Below are positions 1 to 11,821 of a stretch of 64,000 bases of DNA, in pieces. This DNA is from Eleusine coracana subsp. coracana (lineage: Eukaryota > Streptophyta > Magnoliopsida > Poales > Poaceae), in assembly GCA_032690845.1 (NCBI GenBank), contig CM064430.1, forward strand, positions 5,628,949 through 5,692,948, in the 5' to 3' direction. Within the stretch, counting starts at the first letter, position 1; every line of letters starts with the position of its first letter. The notes under the pieces are model-generated. The model was given only the letters and a program-made list of their open reading frames with translations. It searched no databases and was not told the origin of the DNA. Position numbers and translations under genes: made by a program.

Positions 1-1140
1 AGGGGAGACGGCAATCGCAAGAATCAGTTGTTAGAACTAGGATTCTAGGATATTAGCGGCGGAGGTTGGTCAACACCGACGAAATTCACCAGAAGGGAGG
101 TCGCGCCGATCGGCGCAACGCTTGCGCCGATTGGCTCATGCGTGTTCCATCGCTATTTCTCATCCCTCTGCTATGTCTAGCGGAAGGATTAGTGAGTAGT
201 CTCATATTCTCTTCTCCGGTGTGGGGATCTGGTCATGTAACTCTCATATTTATTGATACTCTCTCGATGAATTTAATCTATGTGATGAACTTAATTGCAC
301 ATCTATCTATCCCTTTCATTAGTGTATCGGCCAATAGACTTTTGCCTGTTACATAGTGCAAGAAACCAGTGGGGAGCTAATAGCCTCTGTAGTGACAGCT
401 GGAGTGAACAAAACTATCATGTCTTGTAGAATATTAGAGTCATCACTCGAGTTGATAAGAATAATGTTGCATGCTAGTGAACCAATACTAACGAGAGAAT
501 CCTTCATTATCCTGTTACCTCTTCAATAACATTCACCCACCACTCTCTCACTGTCATCATTCACACCAACCAACTCATTGCTATTTGTTAGTAACTCTTT
601 AATAGTAATTGTTCCGTTCGTTCCTTGTGGATTCGATAATCTTGGAATACTCAGAGGGAAAAAGAGTTACAACTATACACCATCCTTTTGTGGTATATAA
701 GTGGGTGTGTAATTACGACCAACAACACACACACTACTTTTAGCTATAAATGAAGAAAATGTTCAACTGAAGCAAGAGAAGTAAGTACAGTCCGTCTCTT
801 TGATTATCAGGCTTAGAGCTGCTTGGCGTATTCGAAGTCAGTGACAATTTGTTCACCATATGGATCCGTTGCTGCTTTCCCCTTGGCAATACTGTAAACC
901 GTGAATGCTTGGCAACTCTAAAGATAGTTTTTGGTGGTTGCATGCTTCATCCAAAATTGAATGGTACAAACCTTGCTCAGAATGCAAGGGGTTTTCAACA
1001 GATACATTTTTTATTGAAACTTCCCTTGGAGATACGAAAATGAACTTCTCTAGTCCATGTTGTCTTCAAGCTTCTCTTCTCCAGTGCAAACCAAGTAGTG
1101 GAGCATTAAGATGGTGTGTTTCTAATCCATTAAATCTCCT
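1..1140. other. No gene seen
   Basis: Mixed-composition intergenic DNA. Open frames are short, lack recognisable domains and overlap on both strands. I see no clear repeat structure here. Confidence 0.5.
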
Positions 1141-1149
1141 CGACTGGTA

Positions 1150-1310
1150 GCTCTAATCTACGTACTGGTGCTCTTTATTGCGGCATCCGCGAACAACGTC
1201 CAGCTGCTGGAGCAGTTCAAGGAAGCCATGCCGGGGCAGCTGGACCTCCGTGGCTAGAGCGCTGGTGAAGGCGCCTGAAAATCTCCTACGGCTCACGCTG
1301 CTATTAGCAC
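1150..1310 (+). pseudogene. BRI1-like receptor kinase 5' fragment
   Basis: A short reading frame resembles the signal peptide tail and N-terminal LRR cap of grass BRI1-type brassinosteroid receptors. A hydrophobic run (VLVLFIAAS) is followed by QLLEQFKEAMPGQ and LDLRG, then a TAG where the family has Trp, then SAGEGA and a second TAG. In remembered grass BRI1 proteins the same order is QLL.QFK.AVP, DLRGWSAGDGACR. Nothing of the LRR array or kinase follows, and AT-rich repeats begin soon after. This is a dead gene fragment, probably carried here by a transposon. The match is from memory and only about 45 residues long, so the exact receptor subfamily is uncertain. Confidence 0.5.
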
Positions 1311-1424
1311 TGACATGACGCCATCAGACCAAATCACATAATCTTCTCGCCACTGTCGAGAACAATCGATGCATCATGCATCGTCCATGCCAAACAATGA
1401 TCGAAATATGACATACAGTGAAAT

Positions 1425-1845
1425 ATGACCTGAGATTGCACGAGACAACCTGATATTACACCAGAACTCGAAATATGACATATAGTGAGATTCCACGAGA
1501 CAACCTGAGATTGCACCAGAACTCCACATTGCGCTGAGGTTGTGGAGCCGAAGATCAACACCATATGTCCGGTTCAGTTTGTAGCCCGACCTCGGAACCT
1601 GATGCAACGACGTCGGACGACCTGAGATCATATTGCACCAAAACTCGACGCTGCGCTAGGGTTGCAGAGCCAAAGATCGACACCATATGCCAGCCCGGTT
1701 CAGTTTGCAGCCCGACCTCGGAACCTAATGCAACGACGTTGACATGGGCGTCGTGCGGAGGCTGAACATTGAAACCTGATGCAACGACATCGACGTCGGC
1801 ATCGTGCGGACTGCAGAGGCTGCAACGTCGTTGGTTCATAACCAA
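1425..1845. repeat. Local tandem repeats, about 115 bp unit
   Basis: Two diverged copies of a segment running from CCTGAGAT(T)GCACCA through CCGGTTCAGTTTG to GATGCAACGACGT lie at about 1509-1612 and 1620-1738. Shorter echoes of the same words occur before (1430-1500) and after (1770-1830). No coding role is seen. Confidence 0.6.
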
Positions 1846-1861
1846 TGTTACAGGGGCCTAA

Positions 1862-2177
1862 GAGCAACTTCAACCCTTTCCCTTTAATGTCATCACCTAA
1901 AAGAGGTTAAAGGGGATTCCTTCAACCCACTTTTTGAATTCTAGGTGATGATGTTGTATCAGTTTATTTATTCTATCACCTAAAAGGGTAAGGTCCACCA
2001 TTTAGGTGAGAGAAGGGTGATCCCCTCTATAGAGGGGATGCTGGACCTGATTTAGGTGATCACCTATCCAAGGGGATAGGAAAGGGAAATTGATAAAGAA
2101 GTTTTTTTCATCTCCGTTCCCTATATGACAGATTTTTGTGTTTAGGTAATAGAAAAGGGGAAGGGTTGGAGTTGCTC
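1862..2177. mobile_element. Tourist-like MITE (PIF/Harbinger type), copy 1
   Basis: The 316 bp element begins GAGCAACTTCAACCCTTT and ends AAGGGTTGGAGTTGCTC, which are inverted repeats of each other. It is flanked by TAA on both sides (1859-1861 and 2178-2180), the 3 bp target duplication typical of Tourist/PIF-Harbinger elements. The interior has repeated TCACCTA words and no coding capacity. A relative lies at about 21794-22104. Confidence 0.85.
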
Positions 2178-2319
2178 TAAGTCAAGAACCAAAACACTCA
2201 CGGGATTTGGCAGGAACTAAGACATAGTATACACGCGTATACGAATTAGACTCATGTTCATAGGATTGTTTTCCTATATGGACAGATGCGGACACAAAAT
2301 TTTATTATAGATGGCCGCA

Positions 2320-2737
2320 CCTATTTTATACTGATTGATGTGAGGTTGTCTAGATCACTTTTTTCGTGTCCAGATGTATCCGTAACATTGTCGTATTCAG
2401 TTTGTATCCTACAATGATTCACTAATCAGTTTGAGTTGTTGTTGAATTGGACTCCGATTTCAATTCGATATTTCATACTAACAACAATTAATCATCTATT
2501 GTTTTAACATCATATTTTCAATGAAAATTAATAACAAGAATTCTAATAATAACTCACTCTAAAACTATTATAATGAATATTCTTTTTAAAACTCAAAAAG
2601 GTAAAACAAAATAAAAATAGAGCAAATGCTCAAGCCAAAAAAATTAAATAATTAAAAAAATTACAGTTACAAAAAAAACATTTTAATCATAAATTTTTTT
2701 AACAAAAACCCGTGACAACGCACAGGCATTTTGCTAG
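2320..2737 (+). mobile_element. Non-autonomous Helitron 3' portion
   Basis: This AT-rich segment matches the repeat unit of the 33463-37737 array: the GTGTCCAGATG, CAGTTTGTATCC and ACAACAATTAATCATC blocks appear in the same order. It ends with a small hairpin (CCGTG.CAACGCAC.GG), a short spacer and CTAG, followed by T at 2738, the Helitron 3' signature. The 5' TC terminus is not clear, so the start is approximate. Confidence 0.65.
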
Positions 2738-3822
2738 TACTGATTTATTATATTTATTAGATAGATTAGATTAATATTAACTTTGATTTGATTAATGCCG
2801 ACTGTGATTTGAAAAGTACCAAATCGACCACTGAGTTTGAATCATGCCGACTGTGATTTGAAAAGATAGGAATCGAGTTTGATTTGGAGAGGGAATCCGA
2901 TCCAATATTAAATAAATTATGTTGTCATATGGAGCTGATTCCCGGGATTTAATGGCCCATGCTTAATTGGTAGATTAGTCAGGACAGGTTGTTTTGGGGG
3001 CCAAAGAACAAGTCGATGAGTTGTGTGTTGCTACTTCACCATCGGCTTCATACCCTGGTCAAAAGTAGTATTTTTTTATTTACATGCAAGAGAAGATTGA
3101 ATATTGAAGGATGTGTTCGATGAAAAGACACTAGAAAGTCACCAATCTTGGAGCTATTGGGATAATGTATTGGAAAACCTACGTAATTGAAGGGCTGCTA
3201 AATCATATGTATCATGCACATTTAAGAGAGCACTATGAAGCATGGATATTTCTGATCATGTCTGATGATAAAGAAGAAGCTGATATCCATAAATATTTCT
3301 TCAAAATATAATTCTGATCACATACTTGAGGGACATCGACACTCACAATAGAAACAATTGACTCATGGATATTTGGCCAAAAGAATAATTTGAGTCACAT
3401 AGACAGCCGATAGGTCCAGGAGGTTGTTGGTTTTACATCCCACAATAGAGAGAAGTTGATCAGTTTTGCTTCCTAATCGGACGGCTCTCTTCCTCATCGA
3501 GATATATGATTTCTGGGCTTCTCTCTTTCCATTGGCCGGCTCTGAGCATCCAATACATGCCGCAGGGAGCGCTGAGTGTCGAAGGGAAGCCGATGACAGT
3601 CAATGTACTGTAGCAGATTATGCAGAAAAATATTATGGCCGAGATCAGGTGGAAAAGGGAGCATGCAGTGTTTAACATATACTGTAGTTGCAGTAGCAGG
3701 TGCACTGAATTTCAGTGTGGTGCCGGCGTGACGTATCTCCTACATATGAGATACCGTCATGTTCTCTGACTTCAGAAAACATGGAAGATGTGGAGTTGAC
3801 TTTATGATTAATATCTTCGGTT

Positions 3823-3845
3823 GGGGGGGGGGGGGGGGGGGGGGG
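3823..3845. repeat. Poly-G run of 23 nt
   Basis: An uninterrupted run of 23 G on the plus strand. Its length may be inexact because homopolymers are often misassembled. Confidence 0.9.
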
Positions 3846-4714
3846 TTACATGGTTAGTAGCCGGTGGTTATTTGCGAAGACAACCACAATATTATTTTTA
3901 TTATTCCACCATCAGCTGGTGCTATGTATTCTCTTTATTTTATCAACCATTGGCTAGCATGTGTTTGTTTTGGACTCCATCGGCTTGGTATGCACTTGGC
4001 ATCACACAATCGATTAGTTCGTTTCACTTCTCCATGGGATGAGTTCATTAATCAAGAAACGAGACAAAAAGGTTGACCGATGTGGTTATCAGTGCGCATT
4101 GGCTAGAGGAATATGTGGATGTATGGGCTGGCATATGCATTTATTTTATTAGTCACTCCATCGACTTGTTGTGTTGCTTTTGTTCACTACCACATGAAAA
4201 GAAGCAGTATGTCACATAAGATTTTTTCTTAATTAATGGGATTAGTATTATGGCCGTATTATTTTATTGTGTGGTGGTGCCGAACGAGGAGTCAATTGCC
4301 GCGTTTTCTTCTGATGGGCAGCATTACTTTGAGTGGATCGGTTGGTATATGTTTTTTTTTTTTATCTATTCCATCATTGGCCATTTTTCCATCGGCCAGC
4401 ATGCATACTCACCATCAGCCATCTCGAAATTCAAGGTCAATACAAAGCCGCTGGTCGATGTGGTTGATTGGCCGATGATAAAGTTCAGGAGTATCAGAAT
4501 ATAGGCTTGGAATTTTTCGATATGATTCAGCAACAGATGGTCAACATAGCCAAAAATTGCATCATTTAATATAAGAGAAGGTTAGAATATTCAAGGATAT
4601 CCCCCATGAGAAGATACTAGAAAAAGAAAAGTCAACTTGGAAAGTAGAATATGTTGTTGCTTCGGCTATAAGTACGACAACTCTTTCATCGGCTAGGCTT
4701 GACATAATGTTTTT

Positions 4715-4990
4715 GTGGAACAGCCGATGCAAACAACCAGTACCATTTTCTATTTATGACATCCCACCATCGGCTAGTTCAAATATCCAAGGATATCTCC
4801 GATGAGGAGAGATTAGAAACGGACAAGTCAACTTGGAAGCTGAGATTACCAGTGTGGAACAGCCGATGCAAACAACCAGTACCATTTTCTATTTATGATA
4901 ACCCACCATCGGCTAGTTCAAATATCCAAGGATATCTCCGATGAGGAGAGATTAGAAAAGGACAAATCAACTTTGAAGCTGGGATTATCA
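4715..4990. repeat. Tandem duplication, 138 bp unit
   Basis: Two near-identical head-to-tail copies start at 4715 and 4853, each beginning GTGGAACAGCCGATG and containing ACCAGTACCATTTTC and GATATCTCCGATGAGGAG. The copies differ at only a few bases, so the duplication is recent compared with the surrounding tract. Confidence 0.85.
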
Positions 4991-5163
4991 GCGACCGTTG
5001 GTATATCGGCTGCTGGGATATATCAACAACTGATGGTGTCTCGGTTGATGTCGGTATCGGTTGTGGTTGTATATTCGTTGGCTATTATTAAAAACAATGT
5101 ATCTTTGAAGGAGTCCAAATGTGGTTGGGAAAATATGGTGTTGAGAAGCATTATGGCAGAACA

Positions 5164-6146
5164 TGTTGGATAAATTAGCACTTTTAGTTTTATATTAATC
5201 TAGAAATAAATTTAAACATGATTAACAGATTGCATGCTAAATTAGACAAGTCTACGCAAGAACCAGACAGGTCTATAAAGTCAGATAAAAGCACAGCATC
5301 TACCATACTAGCAACATTCATTATAAATATACAGATCACAATAGCCAGTATAAAAGACATAGTTTGAGATAAGAGTACGTATGTTTCCTTCTATACTGGG
5401 TAGAGGAGGCGGCGACGACGTGCAGCACCGTCATGTTGCTGGTGACGGCGGGAGAGACCGACTCGACATCGAGGAAGACGAACCGTGGCGACGAGCTTGA
5501 CGGAGACGAGAAAGCGATCGAGCAGTCGCGTAGAGCGCTTTCTAAAAACCTTATTCGCCCTCTTCCGGTGCAGGATCGTAGAGGACTATGGTTCCAGAGA
5601 CCTGCTCTCCCGTTCGCCGGTGTACGCCGACGATCGGGATGAAGAAGTCTTGGCGGCGCAACAGTAGCGAGAGGCAAAAGCCTAGGCAATTGCGTGATAT
5701 AATTTGCGGCGGTACCCGTACATATTTATAGGGAGAAACTGCTAGGGTTGGGCGTTCCATAACCGAGCCGGTTTCCATATTGATACATCGGTTTTCATAA
5801 ATAAATATGGAACATGCAGCAAAAACAAAGTGCAAAAGGAAGTCGTGACCCCGCAAGGCAAGGATCCGGATTTCGGTGGACCATTCACGTAGGTGATGCG
5901 CGGCCGTGCCCATTGCCCACGCCCCGCCCGGCCCGGCGAGGCGAGCACGCACGTGTGTGTTCTTTCTTTCTCCCATCCACACACTTGCAAGAGATACTAG
6001 AGCAACCAACCTTATAAGTTAGACTCTCTCTCCACCTCCACTAGCAATTTGGGACTAAACATTGCACTTGCACCACTCATGAATGGGCCTTTGAGATTTT
6101 TCTAGGAATTATTAAAATATTAGTGGGCCTAGCCCATATAATTCCA
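5164..6146 (-). repeat. 3' LTR of Copia element A
   Basis: Read on the minus strand it starts TGGAATTATATGGGC and ends TTTATCCAACA. A G-rich polypurine tract (GGTGGGGGATTGC on the minus strand) lies just inside it at about 6147-6160. It is about 95 bp longer than its partner because of an insert at about 5754-5848. Open frames inside it are also present in the other LTR and are not genes. Confidence 0.9.
5754..5848. mobile_element. Small insert with inverted ends inside the 3' LTR
   Basis: This stretch is absent from the partner LTR. It begins GTTCCATA (5754-5761), and TATGGAAC (5806-5813) forms the matching inverted repeat. A further stretch rich in A follows before homology to the other LTR resumes at CCCCGCAAGGCA. 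It could be a tiny MITE or a foldback insertion; a deletion from the other LTR is the alternative. Confidence 0.5.
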
Positions 6147-6689
6147 GCAATCCCCCACCAGATCTCAAAGTCCCGGCTTGACTTTGCCTCACCCTACTAT
6201 TGTTTAATATACTAGTGTTTTCAGTGGAGACTGTTAAGTTGAACTTCCACCTAGAACAATAAGTTACACCCATTCACAACTTGAACAATGGACTACGTCT
6301 TGAATTGCAAGTTTTGTGCAAACAAGTTTCACTCACTGTCATAACTGATACTAGACCTCCAGTAGGCTTCTCCATGGGTGGAGCATATAGGTCATACTCC
6401 ATTGGTCTTTTATGAGCTTAATAGAGATCACTCAAATCTCACAGATTACGACCTTACAACAATCGGGCTCATATAGGTGTATTCATTCAAGATGCTCTGT
6501 AGGACAACATCTTCGCTATTTAAGTCCAACTGAATACATTAAGGTAACAACCAACCTGCCATACAAATATCAAGAGTAATGCATCGCTTCTCGAGTAGGT
6601 TATAAAAAGGTTACTCTCATGCGAACCAATAGCTTATTCTTCTCAGGTCCTACTTCACAGGATCTCCGATCACATAGGTTAGGTTACCA

Positions 6690-9600
6690 CTATGGAATAG
6701 CACATATGGGTCTCATACCCATCTTCTTTGATGCACTGTCTATCACATTACGTGACAACCCCTTGGTGAATTGATCTGCCAGGTTCTCACCAGTTGAAAT
6801 ATATTCTACTGATATAACTCCGAAGTTTCTCATTTTCCTGACAGACTTCAAACGTCTCTTAATGTATCTTGATGACTTAATATTGTCCTTAGAATTATTC
6901 ACTTTGAGTATCACAGTTTGATTGTCACAATTCACGAGGATTGCTGGCACAGGTTTCTCAACAATAGGTAAGTCCATCAAGAGCTCACGTAGCCAATCGG
7001 CCTTAATTGTAGCTGTATCCAGTGCGGTAAGCTCTACTTCTATGGTAGACCTCGTTAAGATAGTCTGTTTGCATGATCTTCATAAAACAGCAGCACCACC
7101 AAGAGTAAATGCATATCCACTCGTGGCATATAGCTTATTAGCATCATATATCCAATTGGAATCACTATAGCCCTCTAGTATTGCTGGATATCCAGAATAA
7201 TGAATTCCATAATCCATAGTACCAACTAGGTAGTGTATTACCCGCTCAAGCACACGCCAATGATCATCTCCCAGACAAGAAGTAAACCGGCTTAGTTTGC
7301 TCACAGCAAACGAGATGTCAAGCCTAGTAACACTAGCTAAATACATAAGTGATCCAATAATCTGAGAATATCTTAATTGGTCTCTACCAATTCTCTTATT
7401 CTTTCGGAGGATCAAGCTAAGATCATAAGGTGTTGGAGAAGGCTTGCTGTCCTTGTAACCAAAATGGTTCAAGAGCTTCTCAACATAATGAGATTGTGTA
7501 AGAGTAATCTCATTCCCTTCTTTGATTAGCTTGATGTTCAAGATAACATCAGCCTCACTCAGATCCTTCATATCAAAGCTTTGGCACAGAAAAATCTTAA
7601 CCTCATTGATCATGTCAAGATTTGTCCCAAAGATGAGTATGTCATCAACATACAAGCACAGTATAACTCCCTGACCCCCACCATGTCGATAGTACACACA
7701 TTTATCAGCCTCATTGACTAAAAAGTCTACTGCTAAAAGTGTTGAATCAAATTTCTCATGACACTGCTTAGGAGCTTGTTTTAGACCATACAAAGACTTC
7801 AACAACTTACACACCTTGTCTTCTTGACCCTTTATTACAAATCTATCAGGCTGATCCATGTAGATTCCTCATCCAACTCTCCATTAAGGAAAGTTGTCTT
7901 AACATCCATTGGATGAACGATAAAACCATGTGAGGCAGCCAGAGCAAGTAATACACGAATAGTGGCCAATCTAGCAACAGATGAATAAGTGTCAAAGAAG
8001 TCTTCGCCTTCTTTCTAGGTATAATCCTTGGCCACAAGCCGAGCCTTATACTTGCCAATAGTACCATCAGGCTTAAGCTTTTTCTTGAACACTCACTTAC
8101 AACTCACAGGTTTGCAACCATATGGTCTATCAATAACTTCCCAAGTTCCATTAGAAAGAATGGAGTCCATCTCACTATGAATAGCTTCTTTCCAGTCATC
8201 TGCATCAGGAGATGCATATGCCTCTGAAATGGTTTTAGGAGTGTCATCCAAAAGATAAACAGTAAAATCATCACCAAAAGACTTTGCAGTCCTTTGTCTC
8301 TTGCTCCTCCTAGGAGCTTCACTGTCTATCTCCTCATGGATTGGTTCAAGAGTTTGTTCAGCATGATCAGGAAATACAATAGGTTCAGGAGTTGTCTCAG
8401 CAATCACATCAGAAGATAATCTAGACACTCTATGTAAGTCTTTCATAGGAAATATGTTTTCAAAGAATGTAACATCACGAGACTCCATTAATGAATTAAT
8501 ATAAACATCAGGCACCTCTGATTTAACCACTAAAAATCTATAGGCAATGCTATGATGAGCATATCCAAGAAAGATACAATCCACAGTTTTAGGTCCCAAC
8601 TTACGCTTCTTGTTAATCGGCACATTAACTTTGGCCAAACAATCCCATGTGCGTAAGTAAGAGAGCAATGGATTTCTACCGATCCATTCCTCATATGGTG
8701 TCTTCTCTTTATTCATTATGGAAACTCTATTTAGGACATGACATGATGTCAATAAAGCCTCCCCCCATCATGCCTTAGATAATCCAGCCATATCCAACAT
8801 GGAATTAACCAAGTCAGTCAAGGTGTGATTCTTTCTTTTGGCACCATTTGATTGGGGCGAATAGGGAGGCGTCCTCTCATGTATCATACCATGTTCCACA
8901 CAGAATAAATCAAACTCATTTAAGAAATACTCGCCACCACGATCGGACCTAATTCTTTTGATCTTTTTCTCTAGTTGAGTTTCAACTTCGGTCTTATAAA
9001 TTTTAAAGTAGATTACAGCCTCATCTTTTATTTTTAGCAAATAAACATAGCAATATCTAGTCGCATCATCAATCAAAGTCATGAAATATCTTTTTCCACC
9101 CTTAGTCAATATACCATTCATTTCACAAAGATCTGAATGTATAAGTTCTAGTGGTGCTAAGTGTCTCTCCTCTATAGCCTTGTAAGGCTTTCGAGGTTGC
9201 TTAGATTGCACACAACTTGAGCACTTAGAACCTTTGACAATGGAAAAATTCAGAATTAAATTCAAGCTGAAAAGTTGAGACATAGAACCAAAATTTAGAT
9301 GACATAAACGTGAATGCCAAACACTAGCATCACTCTCATTAACACCATCACAAATATAGTTCACAGACTTATTGCAATAATTTGAAAGGGAAAATCGGAT
9401 CAAGCCTCTGCACTCATAGCATTTACCAATAAATTGTCCACTCTTAAACACGACAACTTTATTTGACTCAGGCACTACCTTAAAACCATCCTACATAAAA
9501 GGGAGCCACTAACTAGATTCTTCTTGATAGAAGAGACATGTTGTACGTTCTTCAATTGGACAATCTTCCCCGAAGTGAACTTCAGCTCGACCGTGCCAAC

Positions 9601-10800
9601 ACCATGAATAGAAGCATGTGACCCATTCCCCATTAGCACGGAGGAATATCGGGCAACCTGGTAAGAAGTAAACAAAGAAGCATCAGCACACACATGAATA
9701 TTAGCACCAGTATCAAGCCACCAACTAGTAGATTGAAATATAGAAAATACATATAGATAATTACCATACCCACTATTTTCTCCAGTACTGGTCACCATGT
9801 TCGCAGACTTCTGCTGTGGAGGCTTTTTTCATTTGCGTTCTGGACACTTCTTTGCCCAATGCTCATTAGAACCGCAAACAAAGCATGCTCCCTTCTCCTT
9901 GTTCTTTTTCTTGAAGGTAGTGGTCTGCTTAGGCTTATTGTTCTTGCCCTTACCCTTACCACCACTGTCATAAGACTATTGTGGATGATACACCATATTG
10001 ACAATAGTGTTTTCCTCGTTGGCTATAGAACGTCCATCCTTCTCACGAGCTTTCTCCTCTACATCAAGAGACGTGATCAAATATGAGACAGATATGTTCA
10101 TCCTCTTGTGTTTAAGAGTAGTGGCAAAATCCCTCCAAGACGGAGGCAATTTGGCAATAATGCCCGGATGATACACCATATTGACAATAGTGTTTCCCTC
10201 GTTGGCTATAAAACGTCCATCCTTCTCATGAGCTTTCTCCTCTACATCAAGAGACGTGGTCAAATATGAGACAGATATGTTCATCCTATTGTGTTTAAGA
10301 GTAGTGGCAAAATCCCTCCAAGACGGAGGCAATTTGGCAATAATGCCCCCAGCCACAAGCTTCTCAGGTACGACAATCTTAAGCAACTCGAGTTCCTTCA
10401 CAATACACTATATCTCATGAGCCTGCGCGATGACATATTTGCCATCTACCATCTTATAATCATGGTACTGCTCAATGACATACAGTTCAACGCCAGTATC
10501 TGAACCATTATAGTCAGCGATCAGAGCATCCCACATATCCTTTGCGACTATATGATGGATGTAGATGTCCTGAAGACGATCTACCAAAACTCCAATAACA
10601 GCGCCCAAGAATATTATGTTGCTTCATTGTAGGCCTTTTCCTGATCTGTAGTGAGATCGCCTTCAGGTTTGTCAGTGAACACCCAGAACACATTCATAGC
10701 AGTAAGCCACAGAGTGACTTTCACTTGCCATCTCATGAAGTGCACGCCAGTGAATTTCTCTGGCCTCAGTGCATCGATAAATCCAGTCAGAAAACTAAAG
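6690..10800 (-). pseudogene. Copia element A gag-pol remnants
   Basis: Pieces in minus-strand order: a gag start at about 10790-10630 (ALRPEKFTG, RWQVKVTLWL); more gag at 10608-9976 with a 183 bp in-frame duplication; a CCHC zinc knuckle at about 9890-9840 (C-x2-C-x4-H-x4-C); a protease with DTGAN at about 9720; GAG-pre-integrase and integrase core at 9475-8768; integrase tail with TPYEEWIGR from 8752; RT with YGLKQAP and an intact YVDD at 7859-7300; RNase H end with ADQFTKGL at about 6770. At least five frame breaks or stops separate these pieces. Function in life would be the retrotransposon polyprotein. Confidence 0.9.
9983..10348 (-). repeat. In-frame 183 bp tandem duplication within gag
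   Basis: Two head-to-tail copies start at 9983 and 10166. The 183 bp period equals 61 codons, so the duplicated gag segment (KLPPSWRDFATTLKH to TIVNMVYHP) stays in frame. The copies differ at a few residues. Confidence 0.9.
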
Positions 10801-10823
10801 TGCCTACAATAAGGTTTTTAGAT

Positions 10824-11711
10824 TATTGGATAAATTAGCACTTTTAGTTTTATATTAATCTAGAAATAAATCATAAACATGATTAACAGATTGCATGGTG
10901 GATTAGACAAGTTTACGCAAGATCTAGACAGGTCTATAAAGCCAGACAAAAACACAACATCTACCATACTAGCAACATCCATCATAGATATACAGATCAC
11001 AATAGCCAGTATGGAAGACATAGTTTAAGATGAGAGTACGTACGTTTCCTTCTGAACTGGGTAGAAGAGGCGGCGACGACGTGTAGCACCGTCATGTTGC
11101 TGGCCATGGCGGGAGAGACCGACTCGACATCGAGGAAGACGAGCCATGGCGACGAGCTTGACGGAGACGAGAAAGCGATCGAGCAGTCGTGCAGAGCGCT
11201 TCCCAAAAACCTTATTCGCCCTCTCCCGGTGCAGGATCGCAAAGGACGACGGTTCCGGAGACCTGCTCTCCCGCTCACTGGTGCACGCCGACGATCGGGA
11301 TAGAGAAGTCTTGGCGGCGTAGGAGTAGCGAGAGGTAAAACCCTAGGCAATTGCATGATATAATTTGCGGTGGTACCCGTACGTATTTATAGGGAGGAAC
11401 CGCTAGGTTGGGCATCCCGCCCCCGCAAGGCAAGGAGCCGGATTTCGGCGGACCATTAACGCAGGTGATGCGCGGCCCCTGCCCTGCTCCGCCCGGCGAG
11501 GCAAGACGAGCGAGCGCGCGCGTGTGTTCTTCCTTTCTCTCATCCACACACTTGCAAGAGATGCTAGAGCAACCATACTTATAAGTTGGACTCCCTCCAC
11601 CTTCACTAGTAATGTGGGACTAAACATTGCACTTCCACCACTCATGAATGGACCTCTGAGATTTTTCTATGAATTATTGAAATATTACTGGACCTAGCCC
11701 ATATAATTCCA
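10824..11711 (-). repeat. 5' LTR of Copia element A
   Basis: Read on the minus strand it starts TGGAATTATATGGGC and ends TTTATCCAATA. A TATA-like CTATAAATA lies on the minus strand at 11384-11392 and would drive transcription of the element. Gag-like sequence begins within about 30 bases of its inner edge, and no tRNA primer binding site is visible, so the leader seems deleted. Confidence 0.9.
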
Positions 11712-11821
11712 GGAGAACATTATAGCAGTCAAGGTGGTCGTTTGTTGTTAATTATACTACCTCTGGTATCGGTGTTGGTTGTATCAATAACATCAGCTTG
11801 GTATTTGCCGATGTTGGCTTC

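Larger units (their letters stand above)
2738..5157. repeat. Repeat-rich tract with CATCGGCT/AGCCGATG words
   Basis: No gene is seen. The words CATCGGCT, ATCGGCC and GCCGATG recur many times between about 3040 and 5050 and reappear beyond the Copia element at about 11780-11810, so the Copia element was inserted into this tract. It looks like a degenerate older transposon, but I see no intact LTR or coding domain. Confidence 0.5.
5164..11711 (-). mobile_element. Degenerate Ty1/Copia retrotransposon (element A)
   Basis: The element is bounded by two related LTRs (5164-6146 and 10824-11711) and reads on the minus strand: gag, zinc knuckle, protease, integrase, RT, RNase H. The sequence AGAACA sits immediately outside the left end (5158-5163) and two bases outside the right end (11714-11719), a likely target duplication. 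The frames are broken by several stops and shifts, so it is not autonomous. The host repeat tract continues on both sides, which shows nesting. Remembered grass Copia families with the same integrase wording (TPYEEWIGR, KRKLGPKTVDC) are abundant in cereals. Confidence 0.9.

Noticed and set aside
3821..4042. Gly-run small protein
   Set aside because: The glycine run comes only from the 23 nt poly-G tract; nothing else suggests coding.
5336..5689. 117 aa minus-strand frame, with a similar 119 aa frame at 10997-11356
   Set aside because: Both lie inside the two LTRs of Copia element A, so their similarity is LTR identity, not a gene family.
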